From positions 216,065-280,064 of the forward strand of contig MNCI01003930.1 in NCBI GenBank assembly GCA_015680685.1: 64,000 nucleotides of DNA. The letters are read 5' to 3'. Shown here piece by piece: positions 12,647-24,119 of the stretch. The notes under the pieces are model-generated. The model ran no database searches, had not been told where the DNA came from, and was given only the letters and a program-made list of their open reading frames with translations. The number at the start of each line of letters is the position of its first letter. Within the stretch, counting starts at the first letter, position 1. The DNA comes from Gnetum montanum (lineage: Eukaryota; Streptophyta; Gnetopsida; Gnetales; Gnetaceae). The position numbers and the translations under genes are program-made.

Positions 12647-13735
12647 CTACATATCAACCATAAGCATATTAAGTGGCACCTAGGTAAAGATAAGTAAATA
12701 ATTCCAAAATGATAAAATTATGTAAACACATGCTATTTTGATGTTAATCAGAATGCAAATGAGGCTAACCAAGGCTATAAGAGGTGGAAATAGTAAAATA
12801 AAATGGAATAAATACCAAATAAAGGTTAAATAAAGGTCAAATAAGGCTAAAAAAGTTTAGTCATGAGGAAAGTACAAAAACTAAGGTCAAATATGGTTAG
12901 CTAAGGTTACAATTTTGCCAATTTTAGGCCTTAGCAAGTCATGTTGCTAGTTTTAGGCCTTAGAGGGCCATGTTGCTAGTTTAAGGCCTTAGTAGGCCAT
13001 GTTTACATGGTGTCAAATGATGATCAAGGATGGTCAAACCCCATCATCTAGAACCAATAAAAGGCTAAGAAAGAATTAACAAAGGACACAATAAGGTAAA
13101 TATGATGAAACGGAAGTTATGTAGAAGCTACATGAGGTCAAATAATGGCTATTAGAAACCTTATAGTAAGAAAAATTACTAAAAATCAATCATAGCTTCA
13201 AATCCAATGATTCAAAGATAGTTAGAAACCTTAAATCAAGAACTACTCATCCTTAATAATAAAACATGCAAACCCCCTTCTGTTGTTTCAAAGAAAATTC
13301 ATAAACTTCCATAAAAAATTGAAAATGACATAAAAACACAATTGTATGACTTGACTGAATAATTCATTAGCAATTAACTACAACTCCAAATCAAAAAAAA
13401 CCATAGCCATTAGAAATATAAAACCTAATAATAAAAACCCAAAACCTTAAAAATTGACAATTCCTAGCTATTTGCTAAATTAAAAAAATTCAAAAGTAGT
13501 GTTGCGTTTTTTGTCAAAACTAGCAAAAAACACATAAACATTGATAGAAACCTAATTTAAAATATTCGTAAATCAAAACCTAAATGACTAACAAACACTA
13601 AAAACATATAAAAATCATTAAATAACAAGGTGGGATTTTTCCAAACATAATTCCCTAGATCTAAAAAACACCCATCTTCCAAACTAGGAAAATAGCAGAA
13701 AAATAACTAGAAACACATGAAAAGGGGTTAGCAAT
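12647..13735 (-). other. Possible Ogre-like intron in TAT-2
   Basis: Non-coding AT-rich segment directly upstream (minus sense) of the RT relic. It ends at ATATGTAG/GACT (AG at 12,647-12,648), which resembles a 3' splice site, and contains three 31-bp units of a GGCCTTAG/CTAGTTTTA minisatellite (12,925-13,005). The same layout (minisatellite, then CTTATG...ATGTAG/GA, then an RT-type upstream block) recurs on the plus strand at 15.8-16.08 kb. Ogre elements are known to carry an intron between protease and RT, so that is the reading I favour. Splicing is inferred only. Confidence 0.4.
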
Positions 13736-14063
13736 GACCAACCTTGGAGTGATGGTAGTTGATCCCTTTCCTATCATGGGCTGTCAAATATGAGATATGC
13801 CCTTGGCCATATCATCTGCATCCTCTAGGACTAGGTTTTTGTTGCTACTTCCTTTCTTCTTCATTATTCTTGCAAGCAATGCTAAGAAACCTCTAAAATC
13901 TAGTAGATCTAGACTAAAACACTACCTAAAGGGGCTCCTAGATCAACCACACTAAGGATTGAAAGATTTTGTAAGCAAGAGTTTCTACCAAGAGCTCTAA
14001 TCAATGGACTATGGGAAGAGAATGAGTGGCATGTTTGATTTCTTGGCAAAATAACCATTTATA
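13735..14063 (-). promoter_or_regulatory. TATA box, leader and short ATG exon, minus strand
   Basis: Reading down the minus strand: TATAAATGG (14,055-14,063), about 190 bases of leader, then an ATG at 13,864 opening MKKKGSSNKNLVLEDADDM. After an in-frame TGA the frame continues to a CCAAG/GTTGGT donor-like site near 13,745-13,740. Together this looks like a promoter plus first exon, upstream of the possible intron and the RT relic. It is not part of the aligned LTR. It could be an extra ORF of the element, a captured host 5' end, or coincidence. Confidence 0.3.
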
Positions 14064-15690
14064 CCTAATCTAAACCTAAGAAACCCCCTTTACACCCTCA
14101 TGGCCAAATCCATGCACTAGAACTCATGATGCACTAAAAGTTCCAAGGGTAAAAATTCCAACCAATGCTAGGATGGTAGGAGTTACACATAAGATTCAAA
14201 AATTTGAATTTTTGGGTGAGCCCCACCAAATGCCTCCCAAGAAAAGTGTGTTTCAAGTCTAAAAACCTTCTCTATGTTGTGGTTTAGACCCGTTGAAACC
14301 CACACAAGCATGTTTTAACCTTATCCCCCCCTCATCCATACTAGGCAATCCAGTGTGGGTCCCAGCCTCTTATACCCCATAACAATGAAACATTAACCCA
14401 CCCCCCACACCACCCCCTGCTTTTGCCATTTTTAGTAGCTATAGTTAACATGGTTAGATCCCGTATTCTGACAAGGGGTAGAATCATTCACAAAACTTGT
14501 CACTTTTGACAACCACACTATGCAAGGCCTCATCCATGCTAGCCAGCATTGCCCAAGGGGATATAACACTCACCAGTGTCCACCAAGCTCTAATTCAATC
14601 CCCAAGGTAGGCCCACATAGCCTAAAACCCCACTAGTCATCCCTGACAACTCCAAAACCCTTTCAAACCCAATCAAAAGTGCCCAAAACCTTGAGATCTA
14701 GTGAAGCAATGCTGAGAGGAACTCCATCCATGCTAGCCAGCATGACCTCAACATGGATGGATGGGGTATAACCCAAAAATGCCAAAATTGACCACCCAGT
14801 TTCCACATTTTGACTCTAACACCCCTTCTATAATACCCAAAATTTAACAAAAAGTTGAATTTGATGCCATCTATGTTTCCCATGTTGTCCAGCATGGGTG
14901 CCCTGGGGAAAACCCATAAAAATTTATTCATAGCCCAAAATTACCTTAAAATTACCCCAATAGCCTTAACACCTCACCCTGACCTCTAGTAGTCCACAGT
15001 TGTCAAAATATGAGTCAAAATTTATCAATACTTTTCTAGGATCTATCAGTGTGAATAACCTATATATTAGTTATTATGAGGTCAAACATAGTCAAATTGC
15101 AACTAAGGCCAAGATTTTGCAATTGTGGGCTTTCTTGTCAAGTTTTGAGATCATGTGAGGGGTGTTATGTATGTGGAATCTAGTTTTAAGCTTCACCCAT
15201 GTCAAGGCCACATTGGTAAACATTGCTCTAGTGTGGTGGTAGTCCCAAGTTCCAATGGAGGCTTCTAGAGGTTGAAATTAATGCTAGAATTGATCTATTT
15301 CTTTCCCCAATCCATTATGTTGACCATGCAAGTCTTCAATAGTTGAAAATCTGTAAAACCAACCTAGAAAACCACCTAATCAATCCATCCATGCTAGGGA
15401 TCATCCCACCCATGCTAGCCAACATGGGTCCAGTGTGAATGCCTAGAAAACCTTGATTTTTAACCTAAAGTAGCCTCAAAATAGCCTTGATAGATGCCCA
15501 AAGTTGCCTATTAACCTTATATTCTTATTCCATGGCCTACTAAGGCTTAGAACTTGCAAAATCTAACTTTATTTGACTAGTATTAATTAAGTTTTATCAC
15601 ATGTCTTCCACTTGGACTCATTTATCCTTGTTTCATAGTGTTTCAACCTATGTTAACCTTAGTTGTGCATTGTTAACCTTTATTATCACT
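14064..15690. other. Non-coding Tat spacer with CATGCTAGCCAGCATG-type motifs
   Basis: I see no coding frame here. A near-palindromic motif, CCATGCTAGCCAGCAT and variants, recurs near 14,533, 14,727, 14,880 and 15,410. It resembles the 20-bp LTR unit (ACCCATGCTGGGGGTATAAC), and two of these places are followed by a GGGTATAAC- or GATATAAC-like string. The stretch lies between the inverted intron-like segments of TAT-2 and TAT-3, so the boundary between the two elements must fall inside it. I could not place that boundary. Confidence 0.5.
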
Positions 15691-16079
15691 AGTTAACCTC
15701 ATTCAACTTTACTCTCTCTTTTATTGCCTCTATTGATCCTTGTTTATCCTTTGATTGCTAATGAGTGATGGGGTTTGACCATTTTGTGACCATCATTTGA
15801 CACCATGTAACCATGACCTACCAAGATCTTAAACTAGCAACATGGCCTACTAAGGCCTAAAACTGGCAAAATGTAACCATAGTTGATCATGTTTAACCTT
15901 ACACTACCTTTAACTCATACCCCATAGCCTTTTTTGATCATGCGTAGATCTTTTCTAACCATTGATGTAATGTGTTTTGATTCATCTATGCATTATCACT
16001 AGAGTATTTTCATTATTTTAATATTATTTAACCATTATATCACATAGGTGTCACTTGATGTGCTTATGTTATCATGTAG
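15691..16079 (+). other. Possible intron 3' end, TAT-3
   Basis: Inverted counterpart of 12,647-13,080. It has the block GATGGGGTTTGACC (15,768), two units of the CCTACTAAGGCCTAAAACT minisatellite (about 15,810-15,880), then CACTTGATGTGCTTATG and ATCATGTAG/GAATG with the AG at 16,078-16,079. Conservation of the acceptor-like site and of what follows it in two opposite elements is the main support for an intron. No donor could be fixed. Confidence 0.4.
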
Positions 16080-16599
16080 GAATGAGTCTAGAGGATGAGG
16101 GAGCAAATTTGACTAGTCTTAAAGCCTAAATGGGCCCCTTTCATGATGTTGTTAGACCAAGTTAACCTTATGTACCCAAACCTTAAGCCTAAAACCATTC
16201 TACTATGCATCCATAACACCCTAAGGTAACTCGATGACCATCAACCTCTAAGCCAAAAACATCATAAAGGGTCCCTTAGTTAAAATTCCCATCTACACCA
16301 CAATGGTGAGTAGAAAGCATTTAAAATTAAGTTCCTTTTCAAAACTTAAGCTTGCTCATAACCTCATCAAAACCTTGTAATGTAACATTAAAGCCATCAC
16401 ATAGCCCCGATTACATCTAACACTCACATGTTTGGTTGTAGTGTTATTTATCATTGTTGATAGGTTGAAATGAATGACCGATGTTGATGACTTTGATGAT
16501 CTACTACAAGTGAGCCTGCATGCTCTTTCTCTCCTTATTTGGAGCAATGACTAAACTATAGAAATTTGTAAATTTGATGCACATTGCATAGATTTTCCT
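16080..16599 (+). pseudogene. TAT-3 pol fragment, unreadable
   Basis: The first 60 bases align with the TAT-2 sequence just before its RT relic (GGGAGCAAATTTG, then AAATGGGCCCC against AAGTGGACC). After that I cannot follow any domain, and the TAT-3 LTR begins at about 16,600. RT, RNase H and integrase of TAT-3 have therefore been deleted here. Confidence 0.4.
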
Positions 16600-19500
16600 A
16601 TGATATAAGGATGGTGACTTGTGGCCTAGTTTTCTAGTTGTCTCATGTAGCCTTGTGTGTTATCATGTAACAACATGTTTTCTTTATCTAGTTTGCTTGT
16701 TCTCATGGAGTTGTGCTTTTAGGATGGATCCTAGAGTCACTGTGAAGGTGAAACTCATTATAGTAGCAAGTCACCATGTGACCTCGATGTGCAAGATTTA
16801 GTGAGTTTGTCCTGCTATGACAAGAGTGCTTATTCCACCTCACTCCTATCACCCTTTCTTTAACCCAACCCCATAGCCTAATTATAACCTTCCTTATCCT
16901 GAACAACAATGTTGACCTATGCTTGACACTCATGTATGGTTTCCATATGATAGTCCTTCATTATGCTCCACCTACAAGTCCATTGAATGAAACACATCTC
17001 ATTCAATAGGAAAATCATTAAGTCCATTGAGTGTAACACATCTCATTCAATGGAAGAATGATGTCAAAACTTCCCTTAGCAAAGAAACCCAATGAAGGTT
17101 TCACTCCACAAAAAAATGAAAAATCAAATTTCCAAGAAGCTGAAATGGCCAATGAAGATTAAAATCCCAAACCAATGGCTCCAAACATGCAAAGAAAGGA
17201 GTCTAATGACCAAAGGAACCTTGGAGCGAGGTGTTGGTTCTACAAACGCATTACCAAGTGACCAACCCCTCAAGAACATGAAGTGAAAAGCTCACTGATT
17301 GACCAACATGTCAGTTCCATATCATAGCCATGATGTCAACTAGGAAACACATTGTTAACCTTCATAACCATTTTCCTATAACCTCATTACCATTTCCTCA
17401 TCATATCCTTATCCTATCATCACAAGTACTCTTTAACATGGTTTGACATAACTGAATCAAGTGTGAAGAAAAAATGTTAATGATGGACCTACAATGGTGT
17501 TTTGTATTCATTTTTTATGCCTCTTGGGGTAATCCTCAAGACCCCAACAGAGAGGGGCCAATGAAACACCACCAAGAAAACTCATGTTATAACCTTTTGG
17601 CATTATAACCCTTTCCCCATGAAACCCGAGGTCAAGACTTCATTGTAAAATGTGAAGATTGTAATCAATGAGATGAAATTTCACATACTTTAGCTTTTGG
17701 GACTGAAAAATGCCTCATAAGTGGTCAAAGCCTTAATCCCTAGGAGAAACAAGTCATATCATGCCTTTATTTGGGCTTGGGGATCAAAAATATTTATTAG
17801 ATTTCCAAAATTAACATATGCATGGGTTTTTTGGGGTATAACTTTTGCTACACTAGATTCACCTATGCTCAGCATTAGAGGGTATAACATCTGATGCCTC
17901 ACTATGGCTCTTGAAGTTTAGCAATCCCAACATGGCCCCAGTAGCTTCAATGTGGCTTCTGTAGCTTCAATGTGGGTGTCATACCTTCAACATGGGTGTC
18001 ATACCCCTAGTGTGGTTTTTGCAAGCCCAACATTACTATTGAAAGGCCCAACATTACTATTGAAAGGCCCAACATGGGTAAAATTCCCATTTACTATTTT
18101 TAGTGAACATAACAGTTTTAATGTCATGGGGGTATCAAAACTTACCATAAATAGAAACCATGCTAGATTTAAACATCTACCATTGATCTTTTGGTATGTA
18201 AAAACCTTAAGAAAAATGGAGAATATAGGTTGTTGTGGATGTGATGTTTTTGTAGGCATAAATGAGGACTCAAAGAATGAAAGAGTTTTCATAGTGAGGA
18301 CAATAAGTACTTANCAAGATGGTTTGCAGAAGTTTAATGAGAATGGACAAGAAATGAAGAATTCATCATGAGGAAGTTGAAGAAACACATCTCTGAAAAA
18401 TAGTAAATGTCTTGGTAGAATTGAAGGATGATCAAGTAAAGACATCTTCAAGAAACATCATATGTCTTTTCTCAGGAAAAGAGAATGCAAGCCAATTTGA
18501 GAAAGATGTCTTTCTAAAATGGAGATTTTAGAAAGAAGTCTTTCCGAGACAAAGACCTCTTTCTAAAATAGAGGTCAAATACAAAAAGACATCTTAGGCA
18601 TGAAGAAGATATCTTCCATAATCATTAGCTACCATTAGCTAGTCATTGCATGAGTTTCAAGATGGATTTGAAAACATGATAGCCATAAGAAGATATCATA
18701 TGCATTGGAAAATATGCAAGCTCTTGTACTGCCATTATCTAATCATTTGTAATCATTGTTGTTTCTCATTGTATTATCATTTATCCATTGTAAAGTATGT
18801 GGTACCTTAAAGTACAAGGATCAAGAAATCAAGTTGCATTCATTCCTTGTAATTATTGTTCTCCCCTGTTTCCCTATGGGGGTTGATGTGCTTCTTGCTA
18901 GAAGGCATCTTGATTGAGCTTGTTAGGATCCCACAGGATTGAGTAGTTGGTATTGTGGCACAACACTCCTAAGTAAAGCTTAATATTGTAAAGGTTATGG
19001 AAGCCTATAAACTATATTCAAAGCTTGATGGAACCTTATGAGGTTGAGTGGTTGATGTAGTGTCACAACACTCTAGAGTAAGGCTTGAAGATTATATAGG
19101 ATGTGGACCCTTCAAACCATAATTTGGAAGAAACAAAGTCAAGAGGTGTGCTTATGAACTACCCTTTGAGTGTGGACTATCCAAGATGGGGAACCACATT
19201 AAAATTGATGTGCTCCTTATGTAAAATAATTTTAAATTGGGGAACTTATTCATCCCCCCTTCTAATTTCAACAATCCACACCTACAACACCTATATGTAG
19301 CAAAATTGATGATCATGAAACCTATAAAACCCAATCTCCAACACAATAGAATGGTTCCATGAGTTTTGAAGTTCCAGTTTTGGCACATTTAGGCATATTT
19401 TTACATTCAAGAGCTTCAGAGAACCTGCAAACACAAAGCTTTTGAATCATCCCCAATGTGGAACCTATAGTCGTTACAACCATTGTTTGACCCCATTGAG

Positions 19501-20055
19501 GTTGTGTTGCATTTTGTAATAACACTGAGCACCCTAGGCTTTGAGAATCCCAATGTGGCTCTTCTTAACATCTAAAACCCTTGCACATTTCAACCCATGT
19601 ATCACCAATGTTTTAGATCTTGTGAGGATTACAGCCAAGTTTTGTACTTTCATGAGTTGTGGAGCATCTGGATCATGGAGCTGACTGTGGTGTCCAATGC
19701 TATCAAATTTAATAGGTTCCAAACCCTTGCAAAGTGATCCCCCCTTTGCTCTCTTAGGAACCCTTATAAACATTTCTAAACTATCTCTTTATTTGTGCAA
19801 TAAAGTTTAAAGTTCCATTTTGTTATGCAGGTTAATTTATATTTCTTATATTTTGTGCATCATTTTTATATCAAATCTACATTATTTTCATTTTTTTTAC
19901 CTTTGTTTATACTTCTTAAGTCCCTAGGTAATCTACTAAATAGTCTAAGGTACCTCAAATCCTTTTTTTTTCACGGAGATCCTTAGGATCTAGGGTCAAG
20001 GTTGTTGCATTAAGATTTTTGACTTTTTCAATAACCAAGTTTTCTAGTTGCTACA
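16600..20055 (+). repeat. TAT-3 LTR, interrupted by a solo copia LTR
   Basis: Plus-strand LTR, inverted relative to 6,779-9,363 and alignable along its length. It starts near TGATATAAGGATGGTGACTTG and ends ...TTTCTAGTTGCTACA at 20,055. It continues as GTTTTCTAGTGCTAGAAGGAG, the same junction as after the TAT-1 LTR. Without the 1.1-kb copia insertion at 18,181-19,280 it would be about 2.36 kb. Because the family leader follows it, it behaves like a 5' LTR; because pol-type sequence precedes it, it could also be a 3' LTR of a rearranged element. A 22-bp unit (CCAACATTACTATTGAAAGG plus 2) is duplicated at about 18,027-18,070. Confidence 0.7.
18181..19280 (+). mobile_element. Solo copia LTR (COP family)
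   Basis: Third copy of the COP-1 LTR. It begins CATTGATCTTTTGGTATGTA where COP-1 has TGTTGATCTTTTGGTATGTC, and ends TTTCAACAATCCACA where COP-1 has TTTAACAATCCTCA. No internal sequence or second LTR accompanies it. Flanks TCTAC (18,176-18,180) and CCTAC (19,281-19,285) match at four of five bases with a C/T difference, as expected of an old target duplication. On both sides the TAT-3 LTR resumes. The TATA region (CATAAGAAG, about 18,684) is decayed. Octamer relics upstream of it keep the 20 and 34-35 bp register of COP-1. It contains one ambiguous base (18,314). Confidence 0.85.
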
Positions 20056-20115
20056 GTTTTCTAGTGCTAGAAGGAGTGGTAATAGGATGTATGCCTGAAA
20101 AAACTAGATCTTTGT
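20056..20115 (+). other. TAT-3 leader fragment
   Basis: Starts GTTTTCTAGTGCTAGAAGGAG, matching the TAT-1 post-LTR leader at 3,738. It is cut off within 60 bases by another LTR fragment. Confidence 0.5.
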
Positions 20116-20323
20116 ACACAAACACATTTGCTAAGTGGCCAACACTTCAAAACATGAACTGCAAAATTCACTCCTTAACCAACATGTTGGTGTCATAGCA
20201 ATGATGTCAACCATGGAACACATTTTTAACCTTCATAATCATTTTCCTATAGCCTCATTACCATTACCATGTTTTTGTCATAGCCTTATTCCATCATCAT
20301 AAGCACTTTTTGGGCATGGTCAA
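20116..20323 (+). repeat. Tat LTR fragment, plus orientation
   Basis: Matches about 17,241-17,450 of the TAT-3 LTR: CCAACATGTTGGTGTCATAG, CATTTTTAACCTTCATAA, then CATTTTCCTATAGCCTCATTACC. At about 20,323 it switches without a gap into the opposite strand of a different part of the same LTR. Confidence 0.75.
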
Positions 20324-21374
20324 AAGCAAAGGTGGATTCACTTCATAGGGGTTTGGAATCCATTGAAGCCGGTAGCCCTAGGTGCCACAATTAGCTCCAT
20401 AAATTATGAAATTATAGAACCTTACTATAATCCTCACCAAATCTATAGCATTTATGGTGTAGGGGTTGAGATGTGTGGGATTTTGAGCTACAAAAAAGAG
20501 CCACACTAGGAGTCTTGATGCCCAAGTTGCTCAACATTGTTGTAAGATCACACACAATCTCAGGGGAGTAAAAGGGGTTACAATGACTATGGGTTTCACA
20601 TTGAATTTTTCCAGAAACTTGGTGTTTGTAAGGGATTTTCAAATCTATGGGATTCAAAAATGGTGGAACCTTTCATGGTGCATAAGTTTAAGTTATATAG
20701 GTTTTATGGCCATAAATTTTACTACAAATTTTCTACCTAATTTCTAATAGATTTCTACTATGTATAGATGTTGCAAGTGTTCAAATCCAACATGGTTACT
20801 ATGTATGGTAATTTTTGATACCCTCATGACATCAAAACCAGTTTGTTTACCAAATATAGTAAATGGGAATTTCACCCAAGCTATCTTCTTCCACCCATGT
20901 TGGGCATTCCAATAGCAACACTAAACTATAAGATCAACCATAGAGCTGGAGCAATGATGACATCTTGGGCCATGTTAAAGCAATGTTGGGGGAAAGGTGA
21001 AATGCTTGGGGGCTAAGAGTTATATCCCCTCAATGTTTAGCATAGGTGCTATTGTACCCCCCAATAGGTATCTCTAGCTAGTAAAATTTATAACCCTCTC
21101 CCCCAACAAAACCCATCAAAATGCCAATTTTAGCAATCCGAAAGGCATTTTTAAATCCCAAACCTTGAATATAAGCATAATATGACTTTTTTCTCCTAGG
21201 GGTTAAGGCTTTGACCACTTATGAGGCAATTTTTAAGCCCCAAAATCTAGAGTATGTGAATTACATCTCTTGGATTTCAATCTTCACATTTTACAATGAA
21301 GTTTTAGCCTCGAGTTTCATGGGGTGAGGGTTATAATGCAAAAATATTACAACATGCATTTTTGGTGGTGTTTT
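20324..21374 (-). repeat. Tat LTR fragment, minus orientation (possible TAT-2 5' LTR)
   Basis: Same orientation as the TAT-2 3' LTR. It covers the part equivalent to 7,077-8,420: GGATTCACTTCATAGG, AGAGCCACACTAGGAGTC, CACACAATCTCAGGGGAG, CATAAATTTTACTACAAATT, then TGAGGGTTATAATG. Both LTR ends are missing and the 20-bp array is absent. Orientation and position fit a truncated 5' LTR of TAT-2, with TAT-1 coding sequence resuming just after it. Confidence 0.65.
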
Positions 21375-22620
21375 AGTTGAGGCATCATCTAAGCCCACCA
21401 AAGATAGCCATCAGTAAAAAGTTTGAAAGTAAGTTAGTACATTGAATCCACCACTAATAGTAACCATACCTATAAACACCACTACTTAACATGCATCAAC
21501 CATTTGACTAAGAGAGAATCACAAGCTAGATACAAGCAAGATGCCCAAGTAGTAGACATTGAAACATGAGTTAAGAATCTTAGGTAAGATGGAGGAGGTT
21601 AAAGTTGCTAAATTTAAAAATTCATATGTTAATGAAAAAGAGTTCCTCATAATAATGGAATAATTTAAGCTCTCCTTGAAATGAAAGAACACATCCTGAA
21701 ACCTATATGACCTAGTCATGATCTCTTCTCCTCACATAGAAGTACTAGTTAATTTGTTGACTTCTATTTTTATGAGTGAAGATATGTCTGATAATGAGAA
21801 ATCCATTAAATCAATCATTGTGTCACATTTACTTATGGAAGATAAGCATCAAACTACACTTACATTTCATGAGAGTGAGGTTAATACTAACTCCCACAAT
21901 GGAGAATTGTAATGTGCTCCTCTCTTCATTACCATATGCATTGGTAAGTATAAGGTTCATCTTGTCCATGTAGATGATGAAGTAGTAATAAATGTTATTT
22001 CATTTACCATTTTTGAGCAATTAGGTATGGCTGAAAATATTCAACCCACCTCTACTTCCATACTAAAATCTTTTAACAAATCTAGGATAGTAGTGTAAGG
22101 TTTTCTTTCATTAGACTTTGTAGATGGGGAATAATTTCCAACATCTACCAACTTCTTAGTAGTCAAAGAGATACCTAGTTTTAACATGATTGTAGGAAGA
22201 TGGTGGTTAGCAAAGCTATGAGTAGTTTCACCTCCCATACACCAAGAAATTCACTTCCCTTATGAGGATGAAGAAATTGTAATTTGCAAATACAACATGT
22301 TTCACCCATCTGTTAACAATGTTGACATTGAGCAAGGTTTATAAGTGGATTTTTATGATAAAACTCTTGACATCAATAATAAACTCAACATTTAGAATGG
22401 TACCAATAACAACAATGCTAACATTTCCAACTCTACAACATTAGATAAAATACAAGAAAAAATGCCACTTTCCATGCTAAACAAGAATAATGGTGAACAT
22501 AGGATCATGCAAAAGGGGCTTCTCAATCTATTAAAGATCAAGGAACAAATTCACAATTAACATCTAACCCATTTCTAAATCAACAATCATCTATGTGCTA
22601 TTGTAGCCTTATATCACGTT
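21375..22620 (+). pseudogene. TAT-1 protease-region relic
   Basis: Plus-strand coding relic that continues TAT-1 beyond the TAT-2/TAT-3 nest. A readable run (about 21,700-22,560) includes a strand like KYKVHLVHVDDEVVINVIS, where the protease D-T-G-S site would be expected but is lost. Downstream is FNMIVGRWWL (about 22,180-22,210), corresponding to the Y-N-x-I-L-G-R-x-W-L motif that follows the protease fold in gypsy elements. After about 22,620 coding character stops. No RT, RNase H or integrase follows before the 3' LTR, so pol is missing from this element. Confidence 0.6.
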
Positions 22621-24119
22621 TTTACATTTAGTTTGTCCATGTATTTTTTTTTTTAAATTTATCTTACACCTACTAAAAAATATAGCAATGGCCTACCAAG
22701 GCCTAACACTAGAGACATTGGCCTACCAAGGTCTAAAATTGGTAATACACTAGCCTACTAAGGTGTAAAACTAGTAACAAACTAGCTTGCAATGACCTAA
22801 AACTTGTAACACAAGGCTACCAAGGCCTAAAATTAGTAATAAACTAGCTTTTCATGACCTAAAACTAGTAACACACTAGGCTACTAGGGCCTAAATACTA
22901 ATTAGTAAAGAAAGGAAAACCATAAATGATAACCTTCTAAGCCAAAATACCTAATATGCTGGGTTTTCCCAACCCAATGGTCTAAAACACTAATCTCCAA
23001 GGCCAAAAATCTCAAAAATTTTGGCCACCAAGGAGGAAAAAGCCAAAAACACTACCATTAATGTAGGAAAACCCAAAAATGCTATGATTGTACGTATGGA
23101 AATGTCAATAATTCTACTATTCATGGCATGAAAATCCCAAAAATACTCTAATTTCATACCCTAGACTACCAAAATGTTGCCATTCTTGGCTAAAAAACTT
23201 AAAAATACTAGCATGGCTACCTCCCAATACTACCTTCTCTACCTCTTTCCTTGTCCAATGCTATAAGAAATATCAATAATCTCTCCTCCCCTTTTCCTAT
23301 GCTATCAATACTAATTAAGAAATCTAGGAAACATTAAATTTGGTAAAAAGAAATGCTAGGCACACCTATCAAAAATCACAAGCTTGATACACAAATGTTG
23401 TGGCCATGAAAATTCGATTGCGAACAATGAAAATGCTACAAATTTGATTACCCTGTGACCCTTGAAAATGCTACTATCTAGACCTAAATAGTGTAAAATT
23501 GATAAACAATGCTTCTTTCTTAGTCTAGGAATGGAACACAGTGCCTTTCTCCTTGCATTAAATGCCTACAAATGTTAAGAATCTCCTATCTCCTTACCTT
23601 GAATGCCTAAAAAATGCTAACAATCTCTTTTTTTTTGCTACTCTACATTATCAAGCCTTCCTTAAAAATTTCATGAAAAACCAACTATAATTAAAGATGA
23701 TGTGGAAAATCCCAAATTTTCTCCAAAAATGCTAGTCTAGTAAGAATCCCTCTAAAATTGATAAACCATGTTGTAGAATGGTGAAAAAACAATACTAGTA
23801 TGCCATATAAATACTGAGGATGGATTCCACCCAAAACTGCTGAGGTTAAACAAGTTGCACCAATAAAATTAATATCTTAATTGATGAAAAATGCTAGTAA
23901 GACTGAAATATGATGTTCACAAGCTACTAGGACCCCCAAAAATGTCACTAAACTAGGATCCACCACTCACACACTATCAAACCCATCCAAACATGTTGAC
24001 CATAGAGAATACCAAGTCATCATGACCTAATTTGACATTAAAATAATTTTATTTTATGCATTTGTCATTTTAACCATTTTTTGACAGTCAATTTATCCAT
24101 AATACCTCATTGTGAATAC
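22621..24119 (+). other. TAT-1 non-coding segment (possible intron remnant)
   Basis: AT-rich, without coding frames. It carries the 32-bp minisatellite at 22,689-22,905, the same sequence family found in the intron-like segments of TAT-2 and TAT-3, which supports common origin. The rest (22,906-24,119) is low-complexity, with frequent CCAAAAATGCTA-type strings and nothing else I can name. Confidence 0.45.
22689..22905. repeat. 32-bp minisatellite, about 7 units
   Basis: Units of 30-33 bp with consensus GGCCTACCAAGGCCTAAAAC followed by TAGTAACACACTA. Units start near 22,689, 22,719, 22,752, 22,784, 22,815, 22,847 and 22,878. Alternate later units begin GCTTxxAATGACC, hinting at a two-unit higher-order pattern. 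Confidence 0.9.
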
